Assembly (NCBI RefSeq): GCF_018613605.1
Contig: NZ_JAGGPU010000008.1
Span: 277,625-341,624 of the forward strand
Length of the DNA stretch: 64,000 nt
Direction: 5' to 3'
Origin: Pedobacter sp. ISL-64
GTDB taxonomy: Bacteria; Bacteroidota; Bacteroidia; Sphingobacteriales; Sphingobacteriaceae
Position numbers and translations under genes: made by a program. Numbering within the stretch: the stretch's first letter is position 1; each line of letters begins with the position of its first letter. The notes beneath the pieces were generated by a model. That model made no database searches and was not told where the DNA came from. It was given only the letters and a program-made list of their open reading frames with translations. Below, in pieces: positions 1 through 8,815 of this stretch.

Positions 1-9
1 TGTAACTTC

Positions 10-50
10 TTAAAAAAGAAAAGGGCAAACAAATTCATGTTTACCCCTTT
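10..50 (-). terminator. Rho-independent terminator after the M1 aminopeptidase operon
   Basis: Read on the minus strand, an imperfect hairpin (arms about 38-49 and 21-31, loop 32-37) is followed directly by a T-rich run (complement of the A-run at 12-22). It lies about 80 bases past the stop codon of the aminopeptidase gene, so it can end the five-gene minus-strand operon. Confidence 0.6.
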
Positions 51-128
51 CAATCTAAATTAACGCTCTCGCGACAAAAGTATAAATTCTTCTTAAACCT
101 GTATGTAACAAATTTATTTACATTAAAG

Positions 129-2690
129 TTAATGTAAAATGATCTGTGCACGGCGAAGGTTATCCGTAGTCTGCAAAATTTTATCCTTTAATTTTGGGTT
201 GTAGTTAGGATGTGACTTCAAGAAATCCTGCACAACTGCATTAGCTTTTTCATTGTTATAACTCGAAAATATAGCCGCTAACCACGATTGCGGAAAAAAT
301 ATATCTCCTGTTTTCTGTATTTCTTCCAATAATTCTAAGCTTTCTTTGAGATAATGGATAGAACTTGTTTGCCTGATGGGATGGTGCAGGTAAGATAAAG
401 CTGTAGTTACCCAGGCCTCTTTCTGTCGGTTTTTCCGGTCTTTTAAGCCGTTAAAAAAATTATCTCTTTCCTTAACATCTAAAGACAAGGCAGGTGTTAA
501 ATAAATAAGCCGGTTTTTACGATCTTCATTTTTGGTCCGTGCCAACTGATCTTTTAAGATCGTATTTGCAGTATCTGTTTTAAGGGCTAGCGTTAATGCT
601 AATGCGCTATAATCATCTTCTAACAATTTAATTCCATTTGGTGCGGTTTGTTTGAGCCAGATATTATACATACGTTTTCCGGCATCCGCACTCAGATATA
701 CATTTTGATAAGCATTGAACAAAATCTTCCTGTTATTTTGCGTTTGCTGTTGCTCCATTGCATTCCATATTGTTTTCTCCGTACTTTCATACACCGCATT
801 CCGTGCTTCAGCAGTTAGAAAAGTCCAGTAAATATTGGTTAGGTACCCCGTAATCAGCCTGAGGTTCATCTCGTTTTTCTCAACCGACAATCCTTGTAAA
901 AACACAGCCAAAAGTTCTTTAGGTTTAGTGCTTTTTCCCGAAAGCATATTTTCGTAGGCATTGATATACGCTGATGCCCGTTCTAACGGGTCGGCAAGAT
1001 CATAAAGATTTGCCATCATCTCTTTATCAATCGGAAAAAGGCCATACCCCGCACCGTTTGCATTAAACAAAATATATTGTGGTTTTGGAAGACCTTTTGC
1101 TTCAATTAAATCTGTCTTAGCAAGCTTAGCATCTACAACTAAAATCTTACTCGCTGTTGGGTAAACCAGCTTAACTGTAAAAGATTGCGGCCATACCCGT
1201 GGCTGTCCCATCTCACTGCTTTGGTTTAAGCTTAAATCGCTAATTTTATCTCCGTTGTATTTAATATCATAACTAAAAACCGGCCTACCAGGTTCATTTA
1301 CCCAAACTTTGTTCCAACTATGGAGATCACTTTTGCTATATTTACTTAAAATGGCAATCAAATCATTCCATGTAGCGTTGCTGTAACTGTACTTTTTCAG
1401 ATACTCCCTTATACCCTGCTGAAAATTCTGTTTTCCCATCAATAATTCCAATTGACGCATCATAATGGGTGCTTTATGGTAAATTATATTTCCATACATT
1501 GATCCTGCTTCTTGTAAATTATCCAATTGCTGGCGAATGGGATTGGCGCCCAGTGTTCTATCTACCCCGTAAGCTGCCGGATAATGGTCTTGTAAAAACT
1601 TAAGGTCGAAAGTACTTTTACCCATTAACTTTTCAGTTACCTTATCGGCCATAAAATTGGCAAAAACCTCTTTCATCCAAACATCGTTAAACCATTTCAT
1701 GGTTACCAGATCGCCAAACCACATGTGTGCGGTTTCATGCGAAATCAGGTTAGAACGCGAAATGAACTGATCTCTGGTAGCTCCCTGATCTAAAAACAAT
1801 GCTGATGCTTTATATTGTACCTCCCCAGGATGTTCCATACCACCAAACTGAAAATCTGGAATACTGACAAAACCCACTTTTTGAAAAGGATATTTTATCG
1901 CTGTCCAGTCTTCCAAAAAATCGAGAGCATCACGATGTGCTACAAAAACAGAGTCTACGCTGAGCTTAATTTTGGCTGAATCAGTTTCGCGGTGCAAAAA
2001 TTCCATTTTATTATTTTTCATTTCCCTATTTATCAAGGTGTATTTACCCGCAGTGAAGGAAAATAAATAAGTGGGTAATTTATCTGAATTATTGAAATGA
2101 TAGGTAGTAGAACTTCCTTGCACAAATGAGTCTTTTTTAACCGCATTAGCCATTACATGCCAATCAGTTGGAACGGTTAACGAAACTAAAAATTTAGCTT
2201 TTAAATCGGGTTGATCAAAGCACGGGAATACCGTTCTGGCATGATCAGGAACAAAAAGCGCATACAAAAAGTCTTTGTTTCGGTTTAATGATTCGTTACC
2301 CGCAATAAATCCAATCTCGATATGGTTATCGCCTACTTTTAAATGCTCCTGCTTTACCAAGATATGTTCGGCTTTAAAATCAATCGGTATCGTTTTGCCA
2401 TTAACCGATACTCGCTTTATATGATCTGCATTCTGCTTAAAGTCAACCTGCAGATAAATTAACTTATTTAGCTTAAAATCAATATTTTCAGTTGAGTGAA
2501 CTGGCGCTGTTTGTTCTGCTGGAATGCTAAAGTGAAGCTTATATTGAATATTACTTATGGCTGCACTTCTGGAACTTGCCAGTGCAAGAGAAACTCCAGG
2601 TTCAATGGCTACGGGATTAGTAACCTGTTGCGCAAAACAGGTAGCACTTAATAGAAAGAAAAAGCAAAAGTATTTGGTAATCGTATTCAT
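129..2690 (-). CDS. M1 family zinc metallo-aminopeptidase, secreted
   Basis: Zinc aminopeptidase that would remove N-terminal residues from peptides in the periplasm. The start at 2690 gives 853 residues beginning with a clear signal peptide that ends near Phe-Ala-Gln-Gln; a longer reading frame from 2789 would run into the preceding gene. M1 hallmarks are the exopeptidase motif GGMEHPGE at about residues 283-290, the zinc motif HETAH at 318-322 and the third ligand Glu at about 341. The exopeptidase motif has His where most family members have Asn. The C-terminal half fits the helical domain of the family. The gene begins 11 bases after the transporter gene and is probably the last gene of the 5-oxoprolinase operon. 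The exact peptide preference cannot be read from sequence. Confidence 0.9.
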   Translation of the reverse strand: MNTITKYFCFFFLLSATCFAQQVTNPVAIEPGVSLALASSRSAAISNIQYKLHFSIPAEQTAPVHSTENIDFKLNKLIYLQVDFKQNADHIKRVSVNGKTIPIDFKAEHILVKQEHLKVGDNHIEIGFIAGNESLNRNKDFLYALFVPDHARTVFPCFDQPDLKAKFLVSLTVPTDWHVMANAVKKDSFVQGSSTTYHFNNSDKLPTYLFSFTAGKYTLINREMKNNKMEFLHRETDSAKIKLSVDSVFVAHRDALDFLEDWTAIKYPFQKVGFVSIPDFQFGGMEHPGEVQYKASALFLDQGATRDQFISRSNLISHETAHMWFGDLVTMKWFNDVWMKEVFANFMADKVTEKLMGKSTFDLKFLQDHYPAAYGVDRTLGANPIRQQLDNLQEAGSMYGNIIYHKAPIMMRQLELLMGKQNFQQGIREYLKKYSYSNATWNDLIAILSKYSKSDLHSWNKVWVNEPGRPVFSYDIKYNGDKISDLSLNQSSEMGQPRVWPQSFTVKLVYPTASKILVVDAKLAKTDLIEAKGLPKPQYILFNANGAGYGLFPIDKEMMANLYDLADPLERASAYINAYENMLSGKSTKPKELLAVFLQGLSVEKNEMNLRLITGYLTNIYWTFLTAEARNAVYESTEKTIWNAMEQQQTQNNRKILFNAYQNVYLSADAGKRMYNIWLKQTAPNGIKLLEDDYSALALTLALKTDTANTILKDQLARTKNEDRKNRLIYLTPALSLDVKERDNFFNGLKDRKNRQKEAWVTTALSYLHHPIRQTSSIHYLKESLELLEEIQKTGDIFFPQSWLAAIFSSYNNEKANAVVQDFLKSHPNYNPKLKDKILQTTDNLRRAQIILH

Positions 2691-2701
2691 CGTATAAAGA
2701 T

Positions 2702-3886
2702 TTATTCTCCTTTTATCATTTGTATAATGGTACCATAGCTCATCCAAACCATGGTTAATACCACAGCTAAACCTGTTAAGGTTAACCAAAACGGTTGTTT
2801 GTAATTTGCAATAATTTTGGTTTTATAAGCGGCAATAAGCATAATACCTAATGCAATGGGTAAAATAAAACCATTAATTGCGCCTACGGTAAGCAGTATT
2901 TTAACGGGTTTACCGATGAGGATAAATATAATGCAGGAGATGGTTATAAAGGCAATGATAATCTCACGGTTAAACTTTAATATCAGTGGGTGAAAACTCT
3001 TAATAAATGAAATGGAAGTATAGGCTGAACCCACAACTGAAGAAATTCCCGCAGCCCATATCACCACACCAAAAATCTTATATCCTATTTCGCCGCTGGC
3101 CAATTTAAAAACCGAAGCAGCTGGATTGGATGGATCTAAAGTAAAACCTTTGCTTACCACTCCTAAAGCAGCAATAAATAACAATAAGCGCATAATAGAG
3201 GCCAATCCGATGGCACTTAATGCACCTTTATTTACGGCGCCTAAATTATGTATCCCAGTTTGCCTGGCATCCAATAAACGGTGAGCGCCCGAAAAGGTGA
3301 TATAACCACCCACTGTTCCACCAACTATGGTTAATACTGCCGTAAAACTAAACTGCGTAGGATTTACTGCCCTTAATGCAGCTTCTGCCAATGGTGGCGA
3401 ACTGGTATAGGCGATAATTAAGGCAAGTACAATTTTAATCAGCCCCATGGTTTTGGCAAAAACATCCATTGCCTTGCCGGCTTCTTTGTAGATAAAGATG
3501 CCTATTGCCATAATTGCGCTTATTACGGCACCCTGCCCAACACTAACGCCGAATAATACATTGAGTCCTAAGCCAGCACCAGCAATATTACCAATATTAA
3601 AAGCCAAACCACCTAAAAAAACCAGGAATGAAATAAAGTATCCTAAACCTGGAAATACCTTATTGGCTATATCTTGAGCAGGTTTGTCGGCAACAGCAAT
3701 AATCCGCCAGATGTTTAACTGTGCAATGGCATCTAATATGATGGACAGCAATATCACAAACGCAAAACTTGCCCCTAACTGCTGGGTAAAAACTGCGGTT
3801 TGGGTTAAAAATCCAGGACCAATGGCTGATGAAGCCATTAGAAAAGCTGCGCCTAAAAGTACACTCCAATTGTATTTTGGCTTCAT
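2702..3886 (-). CDS. NRAMP-fold (YcsG-like) permease of the 5-oxoprolinase operon
   Basis: Integral membrane protein of 394 residues with about eleven hydrophobic segments, of the NRAMP/SLC11 superfamily. Two motifs that bind metal in true NRAMP transporters are absent: TM1 carries GPGF (residues 23-26) instead of DPGN, and TM6 carries FSGAHR (about 198-203) where MPH is expected. In Bacillus subtilis a related gene, ycsG, sits in the ycsF-kipI-kipA cluster, and this gene likewise overlaps pxpA by 4 bases. Context and missing ligands point to uptake of an organic substrate, plausibly 5-oxoproline; that is inference. Databases are likely to call it a divalent metal or Mn2+ transporter by fold alone. 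Confidence 0.82.
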   Translation of the reverse strand: MKPKYNWSVLLGAAFLMASSAIGPGFLTQTAVFTQQLGASFAFVILLSIILDAIAQLNIWRIIAVADKPAQDIANKVFPGLGYFISFLVFLGGLAFNIGNIAGAGLGLNVLFGVSVGQGAVISAIMAIGIFIYKEAGKAMDVFAKTMGLIKIVLALIIAYTSSPPLAEAALRAVNPTQFSFTAVLTIVGGTVGGYITFSGAHRLLDARQTGIHNLGAVNKGALSAIGLASIMRLLLFIAALGVVSKGFTLDPSNPAASVFKLASGEIGYKIFGVVIWAAGISSVVGSAYTSISFIKSFHPLILKFNREIIIAFITISCIIFILIGKPVKILLTVGAINGFILPIALGIMLIAAYKTKIIANYKQPFWLTLTGLAVVLTMVWMSYGTIIQMIKGE

Positions 3887-4644
3887 ATTGCTGGGGCTTT
3901 AATTACGACACCTTCTTTTTGTAATCGTTCAGCTATTAATTTAGCAAAAGCAACAGCGTGTTCACCATCGCCATGCAAACAAACCGTTTCGGCCTTAACC
4001 GCAATGCGGTTTCCATTTATACTATTTACTTCCTGGTTTAAAGCAAATCCCAATACCTGGTTGATGGCATCTTCTTCATTCGTAATTAAAGCATTGTCTG
4101 CTGACCGAGGGGTAAGTAAACCATCATCCTGATAACTTCGATCGGCAAAAACTTCCGATGCGGTTACAATACCCTTCTTTTCGGCTTCATCAATCATCTT
4201 ACTTCCTGCTAAAGCATACAGGATCAGACCAGGGTCGAAATCGTAAACGGCCTGTACAATGGCTTTTGCCAAAGCAGTATCTTTTGCAGCCATATTATAC
4301 AATGCACCATGTGCTTTAACATGATGTAATTTACTACCTGCAGCTTTGACAAAACCGCTTAATGCACCAATCTGATATAATGTAAATTGATAGGCCTCAG
4401 TTGGGGTAATCTTCATTTCTCTACGACCAAAGCCCTGCAGATCGGGCAAGCCAGGGTGTGCACCAATGGCTATCCCTTTTTTTAAGGCTGAAGTTACCGT
4501 TTGCTGCATCACAGCCGGATCGCCGGCATGGAAGCCACAGGCAATATTTGCCGATGAAATATAATCCATCAGTTTGTTATCGTTGGGCATGGTATAATTC
4601 CCAAATGCTTCTCCCATGTCGCAATTAAGATCGATCATTTTCAT
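3883..4644 (-). CDS. pxpA: 5-oxoprolinase subunit A (LamB/YcsF family)
   Basis: Subunit of the prokaryotic ATP-dependent 5-oxoprolinase PxpABC, which hydrolyses 5-oxo-L-proline to L-glutamate in the cytoplasm. The 253-residue protein has the family signature DLNCDMGE at residues 5-12, the CGFHAGDP segment near residue 37 and the late HGDGEHA motif. Length is normal for the family. Translation may start at Met1 or Met3. It overlaps pxpC upstream and the permease downstream by 4 bases each (ATGA), so translational coupling is likely. Confidence 0.95.
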   Translation of the reverse strand: MKMIDLNCDMGEAFGNYTMPNDNKLMDYISSANIACGFHAGDPAVMQQTVTSALKKGIAIGAHPGLPDLQGFGRREMKITPTEAYQFTLYQIGALSGFVKAAGSKLHHVKAHGALYNMAAKDTALAKAIVQAVYDFDPGLILYALAGSKMIDEAEKKGIVTASEVFADRSYQDDGLLTPRSADNALITNEEDAINQVLGFALNQEVNSINGNRIAVKAETVCLHGDGEHAVAFAKLIAERLQKEGVVIKAPAI

Positions 4645-5645
4645 GTTTTAATATATTTAAGGCCTATTGCCATGGTTATCAACGATAAATCGTGTTCACG
4701 TTCAAGGTAAAGCGATTCTGCCTCATCTCTCGAAATTTCGGAAAAATGAATAGTATCGCCAGGTTTTAACTGGGCACATAAAGGTAAATCTACTGCTGCA
4801 ATGTGCGCGATACGCGGATAACCCCCTGTTGTTTGGCAGTCGGCCATGAGTATAACCAAATCGCCACTTCCGGTTACCTGGATAACGCCAGGTGTTACTG
4901 CCGTACTGAGCAATTCTTTTTTAACTTTCCTCACCAATGGCTTCCCTAACAAATGATAACCCATACGATTACTCCTTCTATCGATGGTATAAGAATTGGT
5001 TAAAAATGAAATAATGGATGTTGCGTCGAACCAGCTGATTTCATTGGCAAGTACAACTCTAATGCTTTGTCTATTCTCTGGCAGTAAGCTTTCGCGCGAA
5101 ATGCGCCAATTTGGATAGGTTAACGATCTTTCAATCAAATAATTTAATATTCCATCTGATACTTCGCTAAGTAAAGTACCGCTAACCAAAACATCTGCCT
5201 TTTGCAATGCCCTTCCCTTAAAGCCCCCAAAAGCAGCAGTAAGATAGGTGCTTTTACTTTCCATTACATCAGGCACATCCCATCCACCTGCAATAGCCAA
5301 ATAGGTACGCGCCCCAATTGCATTATGGATCAGCTTTATAACGGAACCTGCCGAAAAAAACAATGGCTTTTCTGCAGGCATTAATTCATTATTGTAAACT
5401 AAAGTTGCACCATCGCCAGAATAAGAAATTAGAACAGGTGTTTCAGCTTTAAATGAAGCATCGGCATAGGTAAACTCAATGGTAGCATTATTATCATCGT
5501 TACCAACAGCTTTATTCGCTAATCGGTGGGCCAGTTCATCCATTGCGCCCGATACAGGTACAGCTTGCGAAAGATATCGGTATCGTCCCATATCCTGAAT
5601 GGTACTTAATAAACCTGGCTTAATGATGCTGATTTTCATACTCAT
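4641..5645 (-). CDS. pxpC: 5-oxoprolinase subunit C (KipA / AHS2 family)
   Basis: PxpC/KipA-type subunit, 334 residues, the cyclophilin-fold partner of PxpB. Family features include the early LSTIQDMGR motif (about residues 13-21), the VPVSGAMD segment (29-36), and the late GGYPRIAHIA and LPLCAQLKPGD segments. It starts within the last 4 bases of pxpB and ends in the first 4 of pxpA. Older annotations call this family biotin-dependent carboxyltransferase or KipI antagonist; the neighbouring pxpA and pxpB make the 5-oxoprolinase role the better reading. Confidence 0.93.
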   Translation of the reverse strand: MSMKISIIKPGLLSTIQDMGRYRYLSQAVPVSGAMDELAHRLANKAVGNDDNNATIEFTYADASFKAETPVLISYSGDGATLVYNNELMPAEKPLFFSAGSVIKLIHNAIGARTYLAIAGGWDVPDVMESKSTYLTAAFGGFKGRALQKADVLVSGTLLSEVSDGILNYLIERSLTYPNWRISRESLLPENRQSIRVVLANEISWFDATSIISFLTNSYTIDRRSNRMGYHLLGKPLVRKVKKELLSTAVTPGVIQVTGSGDLVILMADCQTTGGYPRIAHIAAVDLPLCAQLKPGDTIHFSEISRDEAESLYLEREHDLSLITMAIGLKYIKT

Positions 5646-6382
5646 ATTTCAGCATAAGCATTAAACTCCTTTATACCAATGGCTTTAAAAGTAACCATAT
5701 CGCCTCCCTTTAAAAGTGATGGCTGTAAGCGGTTTACATCAAACATCTTTAATGGTGTTCTTCCAATAATCTGCCATCCACCAGGTGTCTCCATAGGATA
5801 AATACCGGTCTGATTGCCTGCAATCCCCACAGATCCGGTGGGTATTTTAGCATTGGGAACCTCTTTTCTAGGGGTTGATAATCTGGTATCCACTCCGCCC
5901 ATATAGGCGAAACCCGGCACAAAACCGATCATAAAAACAGTATATTGCCCGGCAGTATGTATATCAATTACCTCAGTTTCGCTAAGCTCGTTTGTGCGAG
6001 CTACCGTTGAAAGATCCTGTCCGAAATCGCCACCATAACATACAGGGATAATCAGCTTATCGGTTGTTATTCTTGATTTTTCTCTTTTTGTTTGAGCAAT
6101 TTTATTTAAATGTGCTGATACCTTTTCGAAACAAACCTGACCCGGAAGATCTGATAACATCACACTTAAGGGATCAAAAAAAACAGTTAATGTAGTGTAA
6201 GCCGGAACTGTGGTTATTAAACCAGAAAAAGGGTTTTGCAACAACAATTGATTAAAATCGGTGATCAGGGCCAGCAAATCGTGATCGATTGCTGTTCCGA
6301 ATCCTATAGTAACCGATTTTTCATTCAACCCATAAATTTTTATGGGAATGTTTGCTCCAAAATACCCTACCTGCTCAGTCAT
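5642..6382 (-). CDS. pxpB: 5-oxoprolinase subunit B (KipI / AHS1 family)
   Basis: First gene of the operon, 246 residues. Motifs typical of PxpB/KipI are VCYGGDFGQDL (114-124), GFVPGFAYMGG (153-163) and the C-terminal TPGGWQIIGRTP (199-210). With PxpC it forms a pair that in some bacteria is fused as urea-amidolyase-like AHS1-AHS2. In Bacillus, KipI also inhibits the sporulation kinase KinA, but no such kinase is expected here, so metabolism of 5-oxoproline is the likely role. About 210 bases without a gene precede it and should contain the operon promoter. Confidence 0.93.
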   Translation of the reverse strand: MTEQVGYFGANIPIKIYGLNEKSVTIGFGTAIDHDLLALITDFNQLLLQNPFSGLITTVPAYTTLTVFFDPLSVMLSDLPGQVCFEKVSAHLNKIAQTKREKSRITTDKLIIPVCYGGDFGQDLSTVARTNELSETEVIDIHTAGQYTVFMIGFVPGFAYMGGVDTRLSTPRKEVPNAKIPTGSVGIAGNQTGIYPMETPGGWQIIGRTPLKMFDVNRLQPSLLKGGDMVTFKAIGIKEFNAYAEI

Positions 6383-6474
6383 ACAAAAACAGTAAGATTT
6401 AATAATAAGTGTTCTTCATAAAACGGACCAAACAACTAAACTGCTGCTATAAAAATGACTATATAATATCAAAA

Positions 6475-6489
6475 TCACAAGTTTTGTGA
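6475..6489. promoter_or_regulatory. 15-base palindrome upstream of the pxp operon
   Basis: TCACAA and TTGTGA arms separated by GTT form a perfect inverted repeat about 93 bases before the pxpB start. Its size and place would suit a dimeric repressor or activator site. No regulator gene is beside it, so this is a candidate only. Confidence 0.25.
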
Positions 6490-6594
6490 ATAATCGCAGC
6501 TAACTACATGCAAAAACAATAAAGAAGTCTTTTTAAGTGGCTATACGGGTACTGATTTTTAGTAATCTATTAAAATGAATGGCCAGGCAAGGCC

Positions 6595-7368
6595 CTAAAA
6601 ATTCTTTTTCACCACCCGTTCAATAGCCTTGCCCCAAAATTCGCCTAAAGATGCAGCGCCTAATTTATTTGGATGCAGGTAAAAAGTACCCGCTTGCCCT
6701 TTCTCAGGAATCAACTCGGTAAGGTGGTGTTTTTTAAAATAATTGAATGCTTTTTTATCCCCTACAAAAACATGCTTTGGATTAGTTAAACCATAATTTA
6801 CCACAAGGCTATCAATTTTTGGAATATAAGCCTGTAATCTCAACAAGCCCTCTTCCATATATTTTGAGCTATTATAGGTATTGGGACTATACCAGATAGG
6901 ATGCTGTAACACCACAATAGCCTTAGGAAAATCGGCCAATAACTTATCTACAATGGTTTTTACATTTTCAATATATCGATCAGGCGAAACCGGAGCTCCA
7001 TGCGGCCCTTTTATAGCGCTATCGTTAGTGCCGAGTTTTAACGAAAAAACCAATAATGCTTCTTTATTGGTAAATGCATTGGCTGCTTCTTCAACTTTGT
7101 TAAAAGTACGGCTTGCACTGGGTAAAAAATCAAGAGTGGTATAACCGCTATGGCCCTGATTACTGAATTTAACTTCGTTTATTCTTTTTTGCTTAAGCAG
7201 GTAAGCTACGGCTACAGCAGGTGGGGCATCAGCAGCATTGGCGATCTGAACGCCTTGCGTGATACTGTTGCCGATAAAAACAATATTAAGATTTCTCTTC
7301 TTATGCTGTGCAGACAATAATGGGATGTTAATTAGTAAAATGCCAATAAATAATAGGTATCTTTTCAT
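6595..7368 (-). CDS. Secreted SGNH/GDSL-family hydrolase
   Basis: A 257-residue protein with a signal peptide ending near Leu-Leu-Ser-Ala-Gln. The nucleophile block GNSIT lies at residues 33-37 (Ser35), followed by a GQSGY-like glycine block and the GTND block around residue 113. Near the C terminus the catalytic His lies in YLHPNKLG. The position three residues before this His, usually Asp (DxxH), is Phe here. Such enzymes often act as carbohydrate esterases or lipases; the substrate is unknown. It seems to be a single-gene unit or the tail of the gene set upstream on the same strand. Confidence 0.75.
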   Translation of the reverse strand: MKRYLLFIGILLINIPLLSAQHKKRNLNIVFIGNSITQGVQIANAADAPPAVAVAYLLKQKRINEVKFSNQGHSGYTTLDFLPSASRTFNKVEEAANAFTNKEALLVFSLKLGTNDSAIKGPHGAPVSPDRYIENVKTIVDKLLADFPKAIVVLQHPIWYSPNTYNSSKYMEEGLLRLQAYIPKIDSLVVNYGLTNPKHVFVGDKKAFNYFKKHHLTELIPEKGQAGTFYLHPNKLGAASLGEFWGKAIERVVKKNF

Positions 7369-7419
7369 CTAAGCTGTTTTTATCGGCAACAAATTACTAA
7401 ATTACTTACTAGTATCAAT

Positions 7420-8703
7420 CTAATTTTTCGCCGGCTCAAGGCCTTTTATCAATTGCAATAGCTCATCCTGCTCTTCGGCCTCCAATTCGATCATACCATT
7501 GAACATTTCAAAAATCTCATCACGCAAGTTGGAGCGTATTAAAAGATCCATCAATCGCACAAAAGTTTTCTTCTGATCGGTATTTAAACTACTAAACAAT
7601 TTAGGTTCTACTTCATATAATCCCTTAATTAAATTAACCAGCGCTGGTTTTCTTAATTCTTTTTCTCTTTCGGTAGCATAAACCGGAAATATTTCATCCT
7701 GTTCGTAAGTTTCAACCAGGCGAATGGCATATTCTTTTAAAAACGGTTTACGTTTACTTTTAAGATATTCTGTTAACGCTTTAATTAGAAAGCGATACTC
7801 TGCGGAAGATTTAGCTGCTCCAAATATAGCCGCCTGCCCTTCATTTTCGAAACTCTTAAAATCGAAATCACGAAAAAAATCACTATCAATATAAACACTA
7901 TGGAAATAATCGTCGCTCTTTTTATTTAGGGTGGTGTAATCTTTATAAATTTCTTCACCACCGGCCAAAAAATAGTATTTAGACAGTTCTTTATGCAAAT
8001 TTTCTTTCCAATGAACGTATTTAATCTTAAAAGTAACGGCTGTATCGGGGTAAAAAAGATTAAACTCTTCTAAAGTTTTAACATTGCTACTAAAATCCAA
8101 TGCTTTGCCATTTACAATGACCGAATAGTTTTTATACCTGTTCAATTCAATAAACCAACAGAATTCGTTTATCAGGAAAGGAAGTACCGTTTCTTCTACA
8201 TCTTGCTGACTGATTTTCAGATTAGTAAATGAAACAGTTGTTCCAGTCTCACCAGAACTGCTTGGAGCAGTGGTAAAATCGTGACTATAACTATTTAAAC
8301 CGCCAATGCTAATGTGTATTTCGCCATAGCGAAACCCCTGTTCTGAATGGTAAGTGGTGTGCCAAACGGCATCATGCGCAAAAGTAAAAAAGGTTAGCCT
8401 TCCTACTCCATTACGGCCATGCATTTTTGAGGTATGCTTTGGCGCTACAATCTGAATGGATTTTTCAGATTCGAAGAACGGATCGAACTTTTGCTGTAAG
8501 CGATCAAAATTAATTCCATAACCATTATCAGCAATAGTTAATTGTGCTAAAAGACCGAGTGGATTGGCTGCATAATCTACCCGTATAGTGGTCGCATTGG
8601 CATCAAAACCATTCCAAATATACTCCGCAATGGCCTGCTTTTCATTATAATTTTTAAGAACCTTTTGTATTCCCTTTGAAGTAATATTAACCTTTACCGA
8701 CAT
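7420..8703 (-). CDS. GHKL (Hsp90/MutL-type) ATP-binding protein
   Basis: A 427-residue soluble protein if it starts at 8703 (Met-Ser-Val-Lys); the reading frame extends to 8724 but that start leaves little room for a promoter. The N-terminal domain has the Bergerat-fold motifs: N box around EYIWNGFDANAT (about residues 23-34), G1 DNGYGI (about 57-62) and G2 GRNGVGR (about 96-102). No histidine-kinase phosphoacceptor domain, receiver or MutL endonuclease motif is visible. The C-terminal half is rich in charged helices with no domain I recognise. Role unknown; relatives include MORC-like, MutL-like and defence-associated ATPases. Confidence 0.75.
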   Translation of the reverse strand: MSVKVNITSKGIQKVLKNYNEKQAIAEYIWNGFDANATTIRVDYAANPLGLLAQLTIADNGYGINFDRLQQKFDPFFESEKSIQIVAPKHTSKMHGRNGVGRLTFFTFAHDAVWHTTYHSEQGFRYGEIHISIGGLNSYSHDFTTAPSSSGETGTTVSFTNLKISQQDVEETVLPFLINEFCWFIELNRYKNYSVIVNGKALDFSSNVKTLEEFNLFYPDTAVTFKIKYVHWKENLHKELSKYYFLAGGEEIYKDYTTLNKKSDDYFHSVYIDSDFFRDFDFKSFENEGQAAIFGAAKSSAEYRFLIKALTEYLKSKRKPFLKEYAIRLVETYEQDEIFPVYATEREKELRKPALVNLIKGLYEVEPKLFSSLNTDQKKTFVRLMDLLIRSNLRDEIFEMFNGMIELEAEEQDELLQLIKGLEPAKN

Positions 8704-8815
8704 GATTACTAAATTAATTAGCAAATATATGATTATATTTTAATCATTGCAGTTGTTGATATGCAAGTTTTACACACAAAATAAACTAGCCGGTTTTAGT
8801 GCATTAAAAGAGTAT

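Noticed and set aside
2691..2789. Longer N terminus for the M1 aminopeptidase
   Set aside because: The extra 33 codons overlap the end of the permease gene and place a hydrophilic stretch before a good signal peptide.
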